From VSJD01 sp041653875 (GTDB lineage: Bacteria; Verrucomicrobiota; Kiritimatiellia; JAAZAB01): DNA of 64,000 nucleotides. The translations under genes and the position numbers were made by a program. The stretch's first letter is position 1, and each line of letters opens with the position of its first letter. Positions 51,762-63,223 of this stretch are shown here, piece after piece. The stretch covers positions 48,185 through 112,184 of the forward strand of contig JBAZEM010000007.1 in the NCBI GenBank assembly GCA_041653875.1, given 5' to 3'. A model generated the notes under the pieces. The model was not told the DNA's origin, made no database searches, and saw nothing but the letters and a program-made list of their open reading frames with translations.

Positions 51762-54700
51762 ATGTGCGCAAAATTTAGATTATATTTTCTGGTTTCTGCA
51801 TTCTGCATTCTACATTCTTCATTTCTTTTCGCCCAGTTCCCTTCCTGGTGGCTCGTCCGCGGCGCCGTCGATCCCCGCCTGCCGCCGAACGATTACGCCC
51901 CAATCACATGCGGACAATTGAAATGGATGGCGTTAAACGCCTACTACGAAATGGAATCGTATTTCGGCGCCGGCGCCAACGTCACATCCCTGATCAGTAC
52001 TTTCCCCATCACCAATAATTACTTTCCAAACGTTTCGCATGGCTATCTCGCCAATATCGGCCAGGTCAAATACGTGGCCCAACCGTTTTATGACCGCCTC
52101 CACGAGTTCAATCTAACCAATACCTTCCCCGCAAATATGCCCGGCTATTATCCCTGGGGCAATTTTTCGCCCACCAACGACTACGCTGTTGCCAATATCG
52201 GCCAGGTAAAATACGCGTTCAGTTTCGATTCGGCCGTGGATTCTGACGACGATGGCTTGTCGGATTGGCTGGAAGCGAAACTCGGGACAAATCCATATAA
52301 TCCGGATACGGACGGCGACGGGCTTTCGGATAAATGGGAAGTGGAGCATGGCACGGATCCAACCGTCTTTGGCGATGTCGTTCCCCCGGTTATTACGGTT
52401 ACATCTCCAACGGTCTTTCCGACCTGGTACACCACTAACCAGGTTTTCACTATAGCCGGGACGGCCTCCGATAATGTCGGTGTTGCCCAGGTCGCGTGGA
52501 CGAATGACCGCGGCGGGTTCGGGGTATGCTCGGGGACGACGGCATGGAGTCAGGCCGGGATTGCATTGTTTTACGGTACGAACACGATCACGGTAACGGC
52601 CCGTGATGTAAACAGTAATTCGGCGTCGGATACACTGACGGTGCTGGCGGGTTTAATCCCAACCGCCGGGTTAAAACTCTGGGTGAAGGCGGATACTGGG
52701 ATAACGAAGGACACGAATGGTTTTGTCGGCGCATGGGCGGATCAGTCCGGGAATGGGTATAACTTCTTACAATCTATATACGCAGGGTACAAACCACTCT
52801 GGCAAACGAATCGGTTGAACGGCCGGCCGGCGCTAAAATTCGATGGGGTCAACGATTTCATGACGAACACCCTGTCGCCCACGGGGCAGGTGACGGTGTT
52901 TGTCGTGCGTCGGTATCAGGCCTTCGTTGTGGCGAAGCAGTTTTTGCTCAGTTGCCACCAGACGAACACGCCGGACGGCGGATTCTGCTTCGGGTCGGGC
53001 GGACTGGTCGCGCCGTACAACCGTCAAGCGCTGGTCAGTGGGCTGGGCGGGACATGGGCGTCGGGTGTGAACACGCAGGACATTGGAGTCCTGACCACAA
53101 ACTGGGCGGTGGATACGTTGCGGATATCGGAAGGGCGTACGGAGTTCTGGACTGACGACGCCTTAAAAACCAACGATGCGGCGCATGGCGCGATGGCGGT
53201 GGGTCGGACGCTGACGCTGGGCGAGAACGCTGGTATGGCGGGAATCCAGAACTTTTTCAACGGGGAAGTGGCGGAAATCATGGTGTATAACCGGGCGCTG
53301 GCGGATGGTGAACGCTTATTGGTGAAAGACAGTCTGGGCGAAAAATACAACCGTTTGCCGCTGGTGGAGGCCGGGTCGAATGTGACGTTGTGCCTGCCGG
53401 TCAGCGCGTCGCTGAACGGAACGGCGGTTGATGATGGATATCCGAAATCCGGCGCGTTGACCTCGGTTTGGAGCAAGGTGAGCGGGCCGGGCGAGGTGGC
53501 GTTTGGGAATTCCGCCCAACCGGCAACGACGGCATCGTTTTCGACCTCGGGCGTGTATGTCCTGCGGCTCACGGCCTGGGATGGCGCCTTGACGGCGTCC
53601 GACGAGCTGAGCGTCACGGTTAGCCAGGATGCGATGGCGGCGAATATCCCAACCGCCGGGTTAAAACTCTGGGTGAAGGCGGATACTGGGATAACGAAGG
53701 ACACGAATGGTTTTGTCGGCGCATGGGCGGATCAGTCCGGGAATGGGTATAACTTCTTACAATCTATATACGCAGGGTACAAACCACTCTGGCAAACGAA
53801 TCGGTTGAACGGCCGGCCGGCGCTAAAATTCGATGGGGTCAACGATTTCATGACGAACACCCTGTCGCCCACGGGGCAGGTGACGGTGTTTGTCGTGCGT
53901 CGGTATCAGGCCTTCGTTGTGGCGAAGCAGTTTTTGCTCAGTTGCCACCAGACGAACACGCCGGACGGCGGATTCTGCTTCGGGTCGGGCGGACTGGTCG
54001 CGCCGTACAACCGTCAAGCGCTGGTCAGTGGGCTGGGCGGGACATGGGCGTCGGGTGTGAACACGCAGGACATTGGAGTCCTGACCACAAACTGGGCGGT
54101 GGATACGTTGCGGATATCGGAAGGGCGTACGGAGTTCTGGACTGACGACGCCTTAAAAACCAACGATGCGGCGCATGGCGCGATGGCGGTGGGTCGGACG
54201 CTGACGCTGGGCGAGAACGCTGGTATGGCGGGAATCCAGAACTTTTTCAACGGGGAAGTGGCGGAAATCATGGTGTATNNNNNNNNNNCTTAAAAACCAA
54301 CGATGCGGCGCATGGCGCGATGGCGGTGGGTCGGACGCTGACGCTGGGCGAGAACGCTGGTATGGCGGGAATCCAGAACTTTTTCAACGGGGAAGTGGCG
54401 GAAATCATGGTGTATGCCGGCACCGTGTCGAACATGGGCATGATTCAGGTTGAAACCTATATCAGTCATAAATACGGTGTAACGTTGGCGCTGGTGGATC
54501 AGGATGGCGATGGTATGCCGGATGGCTGGGAATTAGAGTATTTTGGTAACCTTGACTATGGCCCGAACGACGATCCCGACCACGACGGCTTGACCAATCT
54601 CCAGGAATACCAGTACAGGACCGACCCACTTAATGCCGATACGGATTGGGACGGTTATTTCGATGGGATTGAAGTGCAATGGGGAACTGAACCGCTTTCA

Positions 54701-57700
54701 GCATCGTCATTCCCGCGCGCCAAAATTTCAGGTGTGCTGACTTATACCGGCCCGCAAACGGGAACGATCAGCGTGGCATTCTCGACGAATGTCGTCGGCG
54801 CCGGCGTTGCGCAATGGCAGACTTTGAGTGCGCCGGGTGTCTTTGCGTTCACCAGTGTGCCGGCGTTGAGGACGTATTGGCTAAAAGCCTGGCGCGATTC
54901 CAACGGCAACAATTCCAACGATTCGTGGGAGGCGCAGGGCACACCCGCAGTTAATCCCGTGTATCTGGACACAAATGTGACGAACGCCGATATCCGGCTT
55001 ATAGACCCGATTCAGATCGTATTCGAGCCCTCGGAGGACACGGTGTTTTGGACGGAGGATGGCAGTTATGACGTCAAAACTCGGCTCCTGCCTGGATGGG
55101 ATCGCAGCGGGCCGATTTCCTGGAGTGTGCGGGACATGGGGTGGGATGGGGCGGGCAATTCCAGCGATCCGGCGCGCGCGGGCTTGATCGGAACCAATGG
55201 CGTATTCCACTTCGGCGCGGGTGGCGGAAGTAAATATAGGATCACGGCCGTTTCGCCCCTCAATCCGGCGTGCTCCAACAGTCTGACGCTGAATGTCGTC
55301 TCGATCGAAAACTTTGCCCTCAGCGATGGGTGTTTCTTAGTGACCCCGGATGTGGGTACGGAACCTTGGTGGGATGGGGTGTATAGGATGAACGCTGACA
55401 CACTGCCCCTCGTCCAAAATCGTGATGGGCAGGCCGCCGTTAGTTTGTCTTTTGGAGCTTTCCCGAATATACCCGGCATCATGTGGCAGATCGAGAATCG
55501 GTTTGGCGGCGGCCCTGTGGCTGGCTGGAGCCAGACAAGCGCAACGAACAGTTCTGACTGCCAATGGCAACAGAGCCTGAATTGGGCCGATGCGCCGGAC
55601 ATTACCAATCGTGAATTTGTGGCGCGGGTGGGCTACGATGCCAATCGGGACGGCATTTTGGAGGCCAACGAAAGCATCAAGGCTTTGAACCTGACGGTAT
55701 TCAAAATCCATAAGCTGATCCTGTCGGATACGTCCGGTAACATGGCCACAGTGGAAGACGATACTGACGACGACGCCACTCCAGGAGCACCGACCGACAC
55801 ACTATATTTTTTGTCGGATTACGCCTGTGCCAAGGTTGACGTCGAGTGCTGGCCCGGGCCGACAAACCTTGCAAATATGAATCTGGGGTCGTTCGATCGT
55901 TACTATTTTCAGTGCCGGTTTGCATGGTTGATCTGCGATCTGGATGGGAATGCGGCGACTATGGCGTGGCCTTGGTTTGGAGATTTATCCTGGAGCGATC
56001 TCATAGGTTGGTTTTGGCTGCCGGAAGACTATCCCGCGCGTGAATTTATGGTGCACTTTGGCTATGTGGATTGTTTTTACGCTTTCTTGACTCCGGACAA
56101 GTATCAACGCATGCTGAAATTCGTGTTTCCCAAGGTTGAATGCGAGCCGATCGGATTGATAATGGAAAACACGACAAATCGAGTTCACGTGACGGTGGAG
56201 CCTTGCATGTCGGCGTCGCCGGTCAAGTTGGAACTGGTCTCGAATGGCGGCGGCTATGCGACTTTTGCGGGCGGCTCTACGACAATGTTCGTCACCAACA
56301 GTGTGGATATAGAGATTGTCGGGGCGCAGATCAGTCAGGTGGCGAACGACATGGCGCTGGTGGCCACAATGAGCGATGGCCGGAAAATCTCCACCCAGTA
56401 TTTTGCGGTGGTGCGTTTGCATCCGATATTTGCAATGGAGGGGCAATCCCGTAGTGTTAAGTTGAACGAGGCGGACGAAAAGCTGTTTCCCGTGGCCGCC
56501 ATAGGCCAGCCGGTTACGTTCACGATGTGTACCGAGCCCGCCGGCCTTGAAGACTTGGTCTCGTGGCGTGGCGGGGACGACCCGGAAAATGGGCAAGGCG
56601 CCAGTTTCACCACGCTCTGGAATAGCGGCGGCACGAAATACGTGGGCGTATTCCGCAACGACCGGTTTTTAGGGGGCATTACGACTATTGTGGCGGACGT
56701 GGCCTCGGTATCGGTCGAGCCGGAAGTCGAGGAGCATCATGAGCCGATCACCCTGTCGGGCGTGACGACACCGTCAGGGTACGAGCGATTTATACGCTGG
56801 TATGCATGTCGGGCTTCCGAGGAGAGCAAAGCTATAGCCGGCCTGTGGAGTCCGACGGAGATCGGGGCCTACACGGTCATCGGCAAAATAGGCTGGAGCA
56901 CTAAGCAGGTCAGTGTGGATGTGCGGGCTCGGTCCATTCCGTTGGCGGGTCTGAGTGTGTGGATGAAGGCGGATACGGAGGGAGTGAGCCGGGACACGAA
57001 TGGGCTGGTAAGTGTGTGGTCGGATCGCTCTGGGAACGGCAACGACTTTGCCGCCTCCGGCGAAAACCGGCCCTTGTGGCGGGACGCTCTGCTGAATGGT
57101 CAACCGGCGCTGACCTTCGATGGCTTGAATGATTTTATGACCAATGGCCTTTTCCCGACGGGGCAGGTGACAGTGCTGGCGGTCCGGCGCTACGCTGGGT
57201 TCGAGCATCGGCAATGCCTGCTTGACTGCCGCAAGGCGAATGCGCCGGACGGCGGGTTCACCATCGGGGCGGCTGGCGTTGGGTCGCCGTATGACCGGCA
57301 GGCGCTGTTCAGCGGAGTGGGCGGGACATGGGCGTCGGGTGTGAACACGCAGGACATTGGAGTCCTGACCACAAACTGGGCGGTGGATACGCTGCGGATA
57401 TCGTCAGACCAGACAAGGTTTTGGACGGATGCCGCGTTAAAAGTCGCGGACTCGAATCATGGCGCCATCGCTGTGGGTGGGCCATTGACCCTTGGCGCCA
57501 ATGGCGATGCGAGCGGCATCTCCGATGCCTTCAGCGGTCAGACAGCGGAAATTCTGGTCTATAACGCGGCTTTGTCGAACTTGGGCTTGATCGAGGTGGA
57601 AACCTATCTCAGTTTGAAATACGGCATCGTGTTGAACGACATTGACCGGGATGGGGACGGGATGCCGGATGGCTGGGAATTGGCGCATGGTCTTGACCCG

Positions 57701-60700
57701 GATGGCGATGACACAGGCTTGGACCCGGATGGCGATGGTTTGACCAATCTTCAAGAATATCAGAAGGGTCTCGATCCCCAGGCCTTCAATGTCATGTTAG
57801 ATTGCGCTGAAGACACGGTGATGTGGGTGGGCGGGGGCAGTTATGATGTCACAACGCGGCTCCTGCCGGGACGCGATCTCAGGAAGCCGATTTCCTGGAG
57901 TGTGCGGGACATGGGGTGGGATGGGGCGGGCAATTCCAGCGATCCGGCGCGCGCGGGCTTGATCGGAACCAATGGCGTATTCCACTTCGGCGCGGGTGGC
58001 GGAAGTAAATATAGGATCACGGCCGTTTCGCCCCTCAATCCGGCGTGCTCCAACAGTCTGACGCTGAATGTCGTCTCGATCGAAAACTTTGCCCTCAGCG
58101 ATGGGTGTTTCTTAGTGACCCCGGATGTGGGTACGGAACCTTGGTGGGATGGGGTGTATAGGATGAACGCTGACACACTGCCCCTCGTCCAAAATCGTGA
58201 TGGGCAGGCCGCCGTTAGTTTGTCTTTTGGAGCTTTCCCGAATATACCCGGCATCATGTGGCAGATCGAGAATCGGTTTGGCGGCGGCCCTGTGGCTGGC
58301 TGGAGCCAGACAAGCGCAACGAACAGTTCTGACTGCCAATGGCAACAGAGCCTGAATTGGGCCGATGCGCCGGACATTACCAATCGTGAATTTGTGGCGC
58401 GGGTGGGCTACGATGCCAATCGGGACGGCATTTTGGAGGCCAACGAAAGCATCAAGGCTTTGAACCTGACGGTATTCAAAATCCATAAGCTGATCCTGTC
58501 GGATACGTCCGGTAACATGGCCACAGTGGAAGACGATACTGACGACGACGCCACTCCAGGAGCACCGACCGACACACTATATTTTTTGTCGGATTACGCC
58601 TGTGCCAAGGTTGACGTCGAGTGCTGGCCCGGGCCGACAAACCTTGCAAATATGAATCTGGGGTCGTTCGATCGTTACTATTTTCAGTGCCGGTTTGCAT
58701 GGTTGATCTGCGATCTGGATGGGAATGCGGCGACTATGGCGTGGCCTTGGTTTGGAGATTTATCCTGGAGCGATCTCATAGGTTGGTTTTGGCTGCCGGA
58801 AGACTATCCCGCGCGTGAATTTATGGTGCACTTTGGCTATGTGGATTGTTTTTACGCTTTCTTGACTCCGGACAAGTATCAACGCATGCTGAAATTCGTG
58901 TTTCCCAAGGTTGAATGCGAGCCGATCGGATTGATAATGGAAAACACGACAAATCGAGTTCACGTGACGGTGGAGCCTTGCATGTCGGCGTCGCCGGTCA
59001 AGTTGGAACTGGTCTCGAATGGCGGCGGCTATGCGACTTTTGCGGGCGGCTCTACGACAATGTTCGTCACCAACAGTGTGGATATAGAGATTGTCGGGNN
59101 NNNNNNNNGGAGCCTTGCATGTCGGCGTCGCCGGTCAAGTTGGAACTGGTCTCGAATGGCGGCGGCTATGCGACTTTTGCGGGCGGCTCTACGACAATGT
59201 TCGTCACCAACAGTGTGGATATAGAGATTGTCGGGAGACAGTGTGGCGTCTGGATGGACGACATGGCGCTGGTGGCCACAATGAGCGATGGCCGGAAAAT
59301 CTCCACCCATCCCTTTACGGTGGGGCAGATCCATGTTGACGTCAATGATGGCCATTCGGTGGGATCGTTGGACATGATCATAAACGGCCCGGATAGTCCC
59401 GCCGCCGCTGTGGTGTCCAAGGGCCAGAATGTGACCATGACTGTGACCACTGAACCGGCTGATCTGGCGAACGAGGTTGTCTGGAACACCAGTGGCAACG
59501 GGGACCCCGTCACAGGGCAGGGCGCAAGCTTTACTACCCAATGGCACAGCGGTTGGGAATGGGTTGAGGCATGGGTCAATGGGCGTTTGATCGGTTACTG
59601 GCGCTATGTCTGCGCCGATGTCGCCTCTGTAACGGCGTACGATTTGTATGGCGGCATGCCTTGTCTCGGCCTAACGTATTGGGCCACCACAGACCCGCCT
59701 GGCTTCGAATCCTATGTCTCCTTGTCGCTCGACCCTACTTGGTATCTCGAAGGAGTACATACCGTTACGGGAACCATTGGCGATTCGAGCGCTACCGGCA
59801 CGTTCCATTGCGTTTATACGTATGTATGGGAGATTGACGGACCGCGTCCCGTCTGCGTTGAATGCGACCCGGAAACCTTCACGCTTCACCGACGTCTCTA
59901 TGAAGCCGGCAAATGTGTCGAGGATGCTATCTGGCCTGTTGACAAGTGGCGCAGTCATGGCGTGCCCTCCAGCGCCACGAACACAAACACCTATTGCACC
60001 AGCTACGAGACGCCGCTCGGGGGCACGGATGAGGTCTCGGCCGATTTTCCCTGCTACGGCCGTCAAACTATGACAAATAAATTCGTGCTAACCTACGACA
60101 ACATGACCTCGTTCCGTTGCGATAACGGTTATGTGAACACGAATATTCCCGGCAAGGTGTTCACCTTTTACCCGCATCCCATCTTGATGACGGCCACCAA
60201 GATATGTTCGGTTTGCGCTTGGGGCGATGTGGATGAAGATTTCCTTGTCGGTGGCGCGCCCTGGGGTGTGAAAAAAGAAAGTGTGCAAGGGAATACCATG
60301 CATGTGAGCAAATGTGCGGCGCCCGGCGCCTATGACGTCGTTGCGACCGAGGGGGTCACATCGCTGCCCTTGCACATCGAAAATCTTTACATTGCTTTCG
60401 AGAATGTTTATCGTGCCTATCAATGGGCGCCGGGCACGCCCCATGTTACGGACTGGCTGAGCCCGGAGAGTTACGATTGCGGTCGTTTGGTGTGGAGCAT
60501 TAGCGGCGCGGTAGGCGATACCAATGCCGCGATCGATCCCCACACTGGGGCGTTTACGTGCGGCTCGTTTGGCGGCGGAGGCTATACGATTCGAGCGGCC
60601 TCCCGTGATGTGCCTGGGTATTACGGCGAAACAGCGGCGTATGTCTGTTGTCTGCGATTTGCGGATGCCTCGGTTATCAGGAGATGGGATGATCGCACCT

Positions 60701-62529
60701 ACAATCCCTCGCCGAATTGGGCGCCCGGCAGTTATCTCAACGGTCCGGGCCACGTTACCTGGTCCTTGGAGACCGTCTCTGGCGACACATCGGCCTCGAT
60801 CAACGCATATTCGGGGCGGGTGACGTTCGGGGCGGGTGGCGGCCAATATGTCATTCACGCCACGTCTAAGGATGTGCCGGGTTATGAGGCCAACATGGCG
60901 CTGACTGTGGTTAAGGTGGAGATAAAGGCCGAGGATGGAAGTGCGCCTGATGAAAGCATCTGCGTTGGCGCCGCCAAAAACTTCAAGGCTGTTGTCACCC
61001 CGGCAATAGCCGGGACCTATATCTGGAGTACGACGAGCGATAAGATTACGCTTGCGGGTACATTGAGCGAGACGGTGACCGTGAATGCCGGAGCTTTTGC
61101 CAGCAGTGCAGCTTACGCGGAGGATCTATATGTCGAATTTAAGCCTGCCGGGCTTTTGGATGCGTGCGATGATGCCCACAGTTTAACCGTTGTAAAAGTT
61201 GGTTGTGAGGCTATTGACTCGGTGCGCAAGGGTGCGACGAAGAGCGTGGTTGTGACGGTGGCGCCGGTGGGGAGTATTGTTACTCTCAAACTGGCCACGA
61301 CAACCGGAACGGGGTCCGCCACGTTCGATGATGGCACCACAGAGAAGGTGATCGCCGACACCACGACGGTGACGATCAAGGGTGTGACGGAAAGCAGCGT
61401 GACGGACAACATCAAACTATTCGCGGAAATCGATGGCGTCGAGTGCTTTTCCGAGGAGTTCTCCGTCGTGCAAGTTGGTTTTGAGGCGATTGACTCGGTG
61501 TGCAAGGGTGGGACGAAGGATGTGCTTGTGACGGTGACGCCAAGTGGGAGTATTAAGCTCAAACTGGCCACGACAACCGGAACGGGGTCCGCCACGTTCG
61601 ATGATGGCACCACAGAGAAGGTGATCGCCGACACCACGACGGTGACGATCAAGGGTGTGACGGAAAGCAGCGTGACGGACAACATCAAACTATTCGCGGA
61701 AATCGATGGCGTCGAGTGCTTTGCCGAGAAGTTTTCCGTCGTTAAGGTGGAGTCTATTCAGTTCCGTATTGGGGGTTCAACGGCATGGCGCGATTTCACC
61801 GGCGCTCAGAAAATTCTCTACGGCAAAGATGCGTATCTCTTGGCGACAAATATCCAGCCTTCTGGTGTCACTTTACCCGCGGGTATGCCATCTTGGACAG
61901 GAACATTTGGCGCTTCCGGATCGGGGCTGGAAGTATTACACACATATAGCGGGGCGCCATCAGGTTATGATTCCGATACCAAGACAGTTAGCACAACCTG
62001 CGGCCCAGACACGCCGAAAGAGTTCTTGGTCTGCACAGAGGTGCTTGGCATTCACGCGAACGTTGATCCAGGTGCTGGCTTTACGGATGGGCATGCTTGG
62101 ATATCTGTGACTGATTATTCGTCTGGGTCTCCCTTTACTGTAACTTATGGTTTATGGGGAAATAGGCCCCGGACTACTACAAACTCCGATGTGCATGTTG
62201 GTTTGGAGAATACGTCAGGGATCCATAATCGATATTACCTGCTATCGCCATCAGGATATGACGCTCTCGTCTCATTTGTTTCAGCTCCCAGTGAGTGGAC
62301 ATATACGCATACCTGTGCCAATTGGGCAGAAGACGCCTATCATACGGCAACGGGTGAGACTGTTGATTCATCGGACTACGTCATTTTTGGGACGCCGCGA
62401 GCAATTGCCGGAAGTATTGTGACCTTGGAGACGGCGCATCCCACAACCTGTGACATGCCGCTCGAAGGTGGCGAGGATGCCTCGAGTACATCGGAAGGAT
62501 CATCTTGGGGTGGAAGTAGTTTCCCTTGA
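51762..62529 (+). CDS. giant secreted multidomain protein (about 3497 residues after collapsing two artefactual gaps)
   Basis: Two 10-N gaps interrupt it, but each is flanked by an exact 127-bp duplication; removing one copy of each with its Ns restores a single frame. Order, in collapsed residue numbers: signal peptide (1-25), 'ANIGQVKYVAQPFYDRL' twice, Ca-binding repeats (about 161-205), an Ig-like domain, LamG 1 (299-509), a PKD-like segment (510-628), LamG 2 (629-839), Ca-binding repeats, repeat unit 1072-1475, a diverged LamG 3 (about 1681-1898), repeat unit 1997-2400, Ig-like repeats, 91-residue tandem units (about 3055-3237), then a C-terminal domain with 'DGHAWISVTD' (His3353) and 'CANWAEDAYH' (Cys3427). 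That end resembles a permuted papain-like cysteine hydrolase. It is probably exported, surface-bound or released. Its function is unknown. Confidence 0.75.
52656..53288 (+). repeat. perfect 633-bp LamG repeat, copy 1
   Basis: By eye, every base matches 53646-54278, with a 990-base offset. It encodes a complete LamG-like (concanavalin-type) domain beginning 'GLKLWVKADTG' and ending 'AEIMVY'. The 357 bases between copies encode a PKD-like domain. Confidence 0.93.
53646..54278 (+). repeat. perfect 633-bp LamG repeat, copy 2
   Basis: Identical to 52656-53288. It ends exactly where the first N gap begins, i.e. where the two copies' downstream sequences diverge. The copy number of the 990-bp unit could therefore be higher than two in the real genome. 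Confidence 0.93.
54279..54288. other. assembly gap (10 N) with 127-bp flanking overlap
   Basis: 54152-54278 and 54289-54415 are identical over 127 bases. The reading frame matches across the join only if one copy and the Ns are removed. This looks like a de Bruijn graph edge overlap (k=127) left in a scaffold, not genomic sequence. Confidence 0.93.
55111..56323 (+). repeat. perfect 1213-bp internal repeat, copy 1
   Basis: Matches 57886-59098 by eye throughout (offset 2775). It encodes about 404 residues, including 'GPISWSVRDMGWDGAGNSSD' at its start, a Trp-rich stretch ('PWFGDLSWSDLIGWFWLPED') and the ending 'FVTNSVDIEIVG'. I recognise no family in it. Confidence 0.92.
57886..59098 (+). repeat. 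perfect 1213-bp internal repeat, copy 2
   Basis: Identical to 55111-56323. It ends exactly at the second N gap, where the two copies diverge. As with the LamG repeat, the loop between copies (56324-57885) might occur more than once in the genome. Confidence 0.92.
59099..59108. other. assembly gap (10 N) with 127-bp flanking overlap
   Basis: 58972-59098 and 59109-59235 are identical over 127 bases, the same length as at the first gap. The frame is again restored by collapsing the duplication. Confidence 0.93.
61285..61722 (+). repeat. tandem 273-bp units near the giant gene's 3' end
   Basis: A 165-base core (61285-61449) recurs exactly at 61558-61722. Each 91-residue unit reads like an Ig-type domain and includes 'TTTGTGSATFDDGTTEKVIA'. 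The remaining part of each unit is diverged, so the exact core again suggests recent exchange. Confidence 0.88.
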
Positions 62530-62553
62530 TAAATCGAAAGAAAGGATTCTGAA

Positions 62554-63114
62554 ATGAAAAGTGTTCTTCTTGTATTCCTTGTTTTTGCGATATCTGCTGC
62601 CTTTGCTGGGGCAGAGTCAGAAACGATTTTTGAGGTTATCAAGAAGGGCAATGTTGAGGAGGTAAAGAACATGGTAAGTGCGAAAAAGGATGTCGATATA
62701 AAAGATGTATATGGGCGAACACCTCTCATGCTTGCCGCAGAAGAAGCGAACATGCAAATCGTAAAGACCCTTATCGAAGCGGGGGCCGATATCGATGCCA
62801 AAGTCAAAGGTTTTACGGTCATCGATCAACTCGAAAGTATCCTAAGGCGCACAGGCGAAAACAAGAAGCGAACCATAGAGAAGATGAGGAGGGATGGGTT
62901 TGGCGAGCAACTTATCGAGTCACTAATAAAGGATGCCGCCGCTCTACGCGAGAGTCCCGAGAAGATTCGTAACTGGCAGGGCATTCGTGACTACTTAAAA
63001 CAGGTCAAGGAGTCGAAGGACAAAAAGAATGCTGGCCGCCAGAAATCTTCCGAAGGCTCATCGTCCAACAGAGTTGAAGAGGGAGAAGGCGTCAGTCCTA
63101 CGAATAAGCCATAA
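62554..63114 (+). CDS. secreted ankyrin-repeat protein, candidate partner of the giant protein
   Basis: 186 residues. A signal peptide (about 1-20, 'MKSVLLVFLVFAISAAFAGA') is followed by about two ankyrin repeats ('DVYGRTPLMLAAEEANMQIV', 'LIEAGADIDAK'), then a Lys/Arg/Glu-rich helical segment and a Ser/Gly-rich end. AAAGGA lies 8 bases before the ATG. It starts 24 bases after the giant gene's stop, so co-transcription is likely. Ankyrin proteins serve as immunity partners in some polymorphic toxin systems; that role here is inference from position, size and secretion. Confidence 0.8.
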   Translation: MKSVLLVFLVFAISAAFAGAESETIFEVIKKGNVEEVKNMVSAKKDVDIKDVYGRTPLMLAAEEANMQIVKTLIEAGADIDAKVKGFTVIDQLESILRRTGENKKRTIEKMRRDGFGEQLIESLIKDAAALRESPEKIRNWQGIRDYLKQVKESKDKKNAGRQKSSEGSSSNRVEEGEGVSPTNKP

Positions 63115-63223
63115 TGAGCGATAAGACCCCGGGCGGCGGAGGGTCAGCCCTTTTATTAAAGAATAAGGACTTGCGTTGAGAGTGGTGATGGCGTAGAGTA
63201 ATTGCACGGCACGACAACTGAGA

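Noticed and set aside
54320..59224. A separate 1634-residue gene starting within the LamG duplicate
   Set aside because: Its start lies in the duplicated 127-bp flank and its end in the next flank. Collapsing the artefacts merges it into the giant gene.
58915..62529. A separate gene starting before the second gap
   Set aside because: Its first codons are out of frame with the giant gene and reach it only through the N run; the real frame continues from 59098 to 59236.
63130..63165. Terminator after the ankyrin gene (AGGGTCAGCCCTTTT)
   Set aside because: The stem is only 4 bp before the T-run, too weak to claim.
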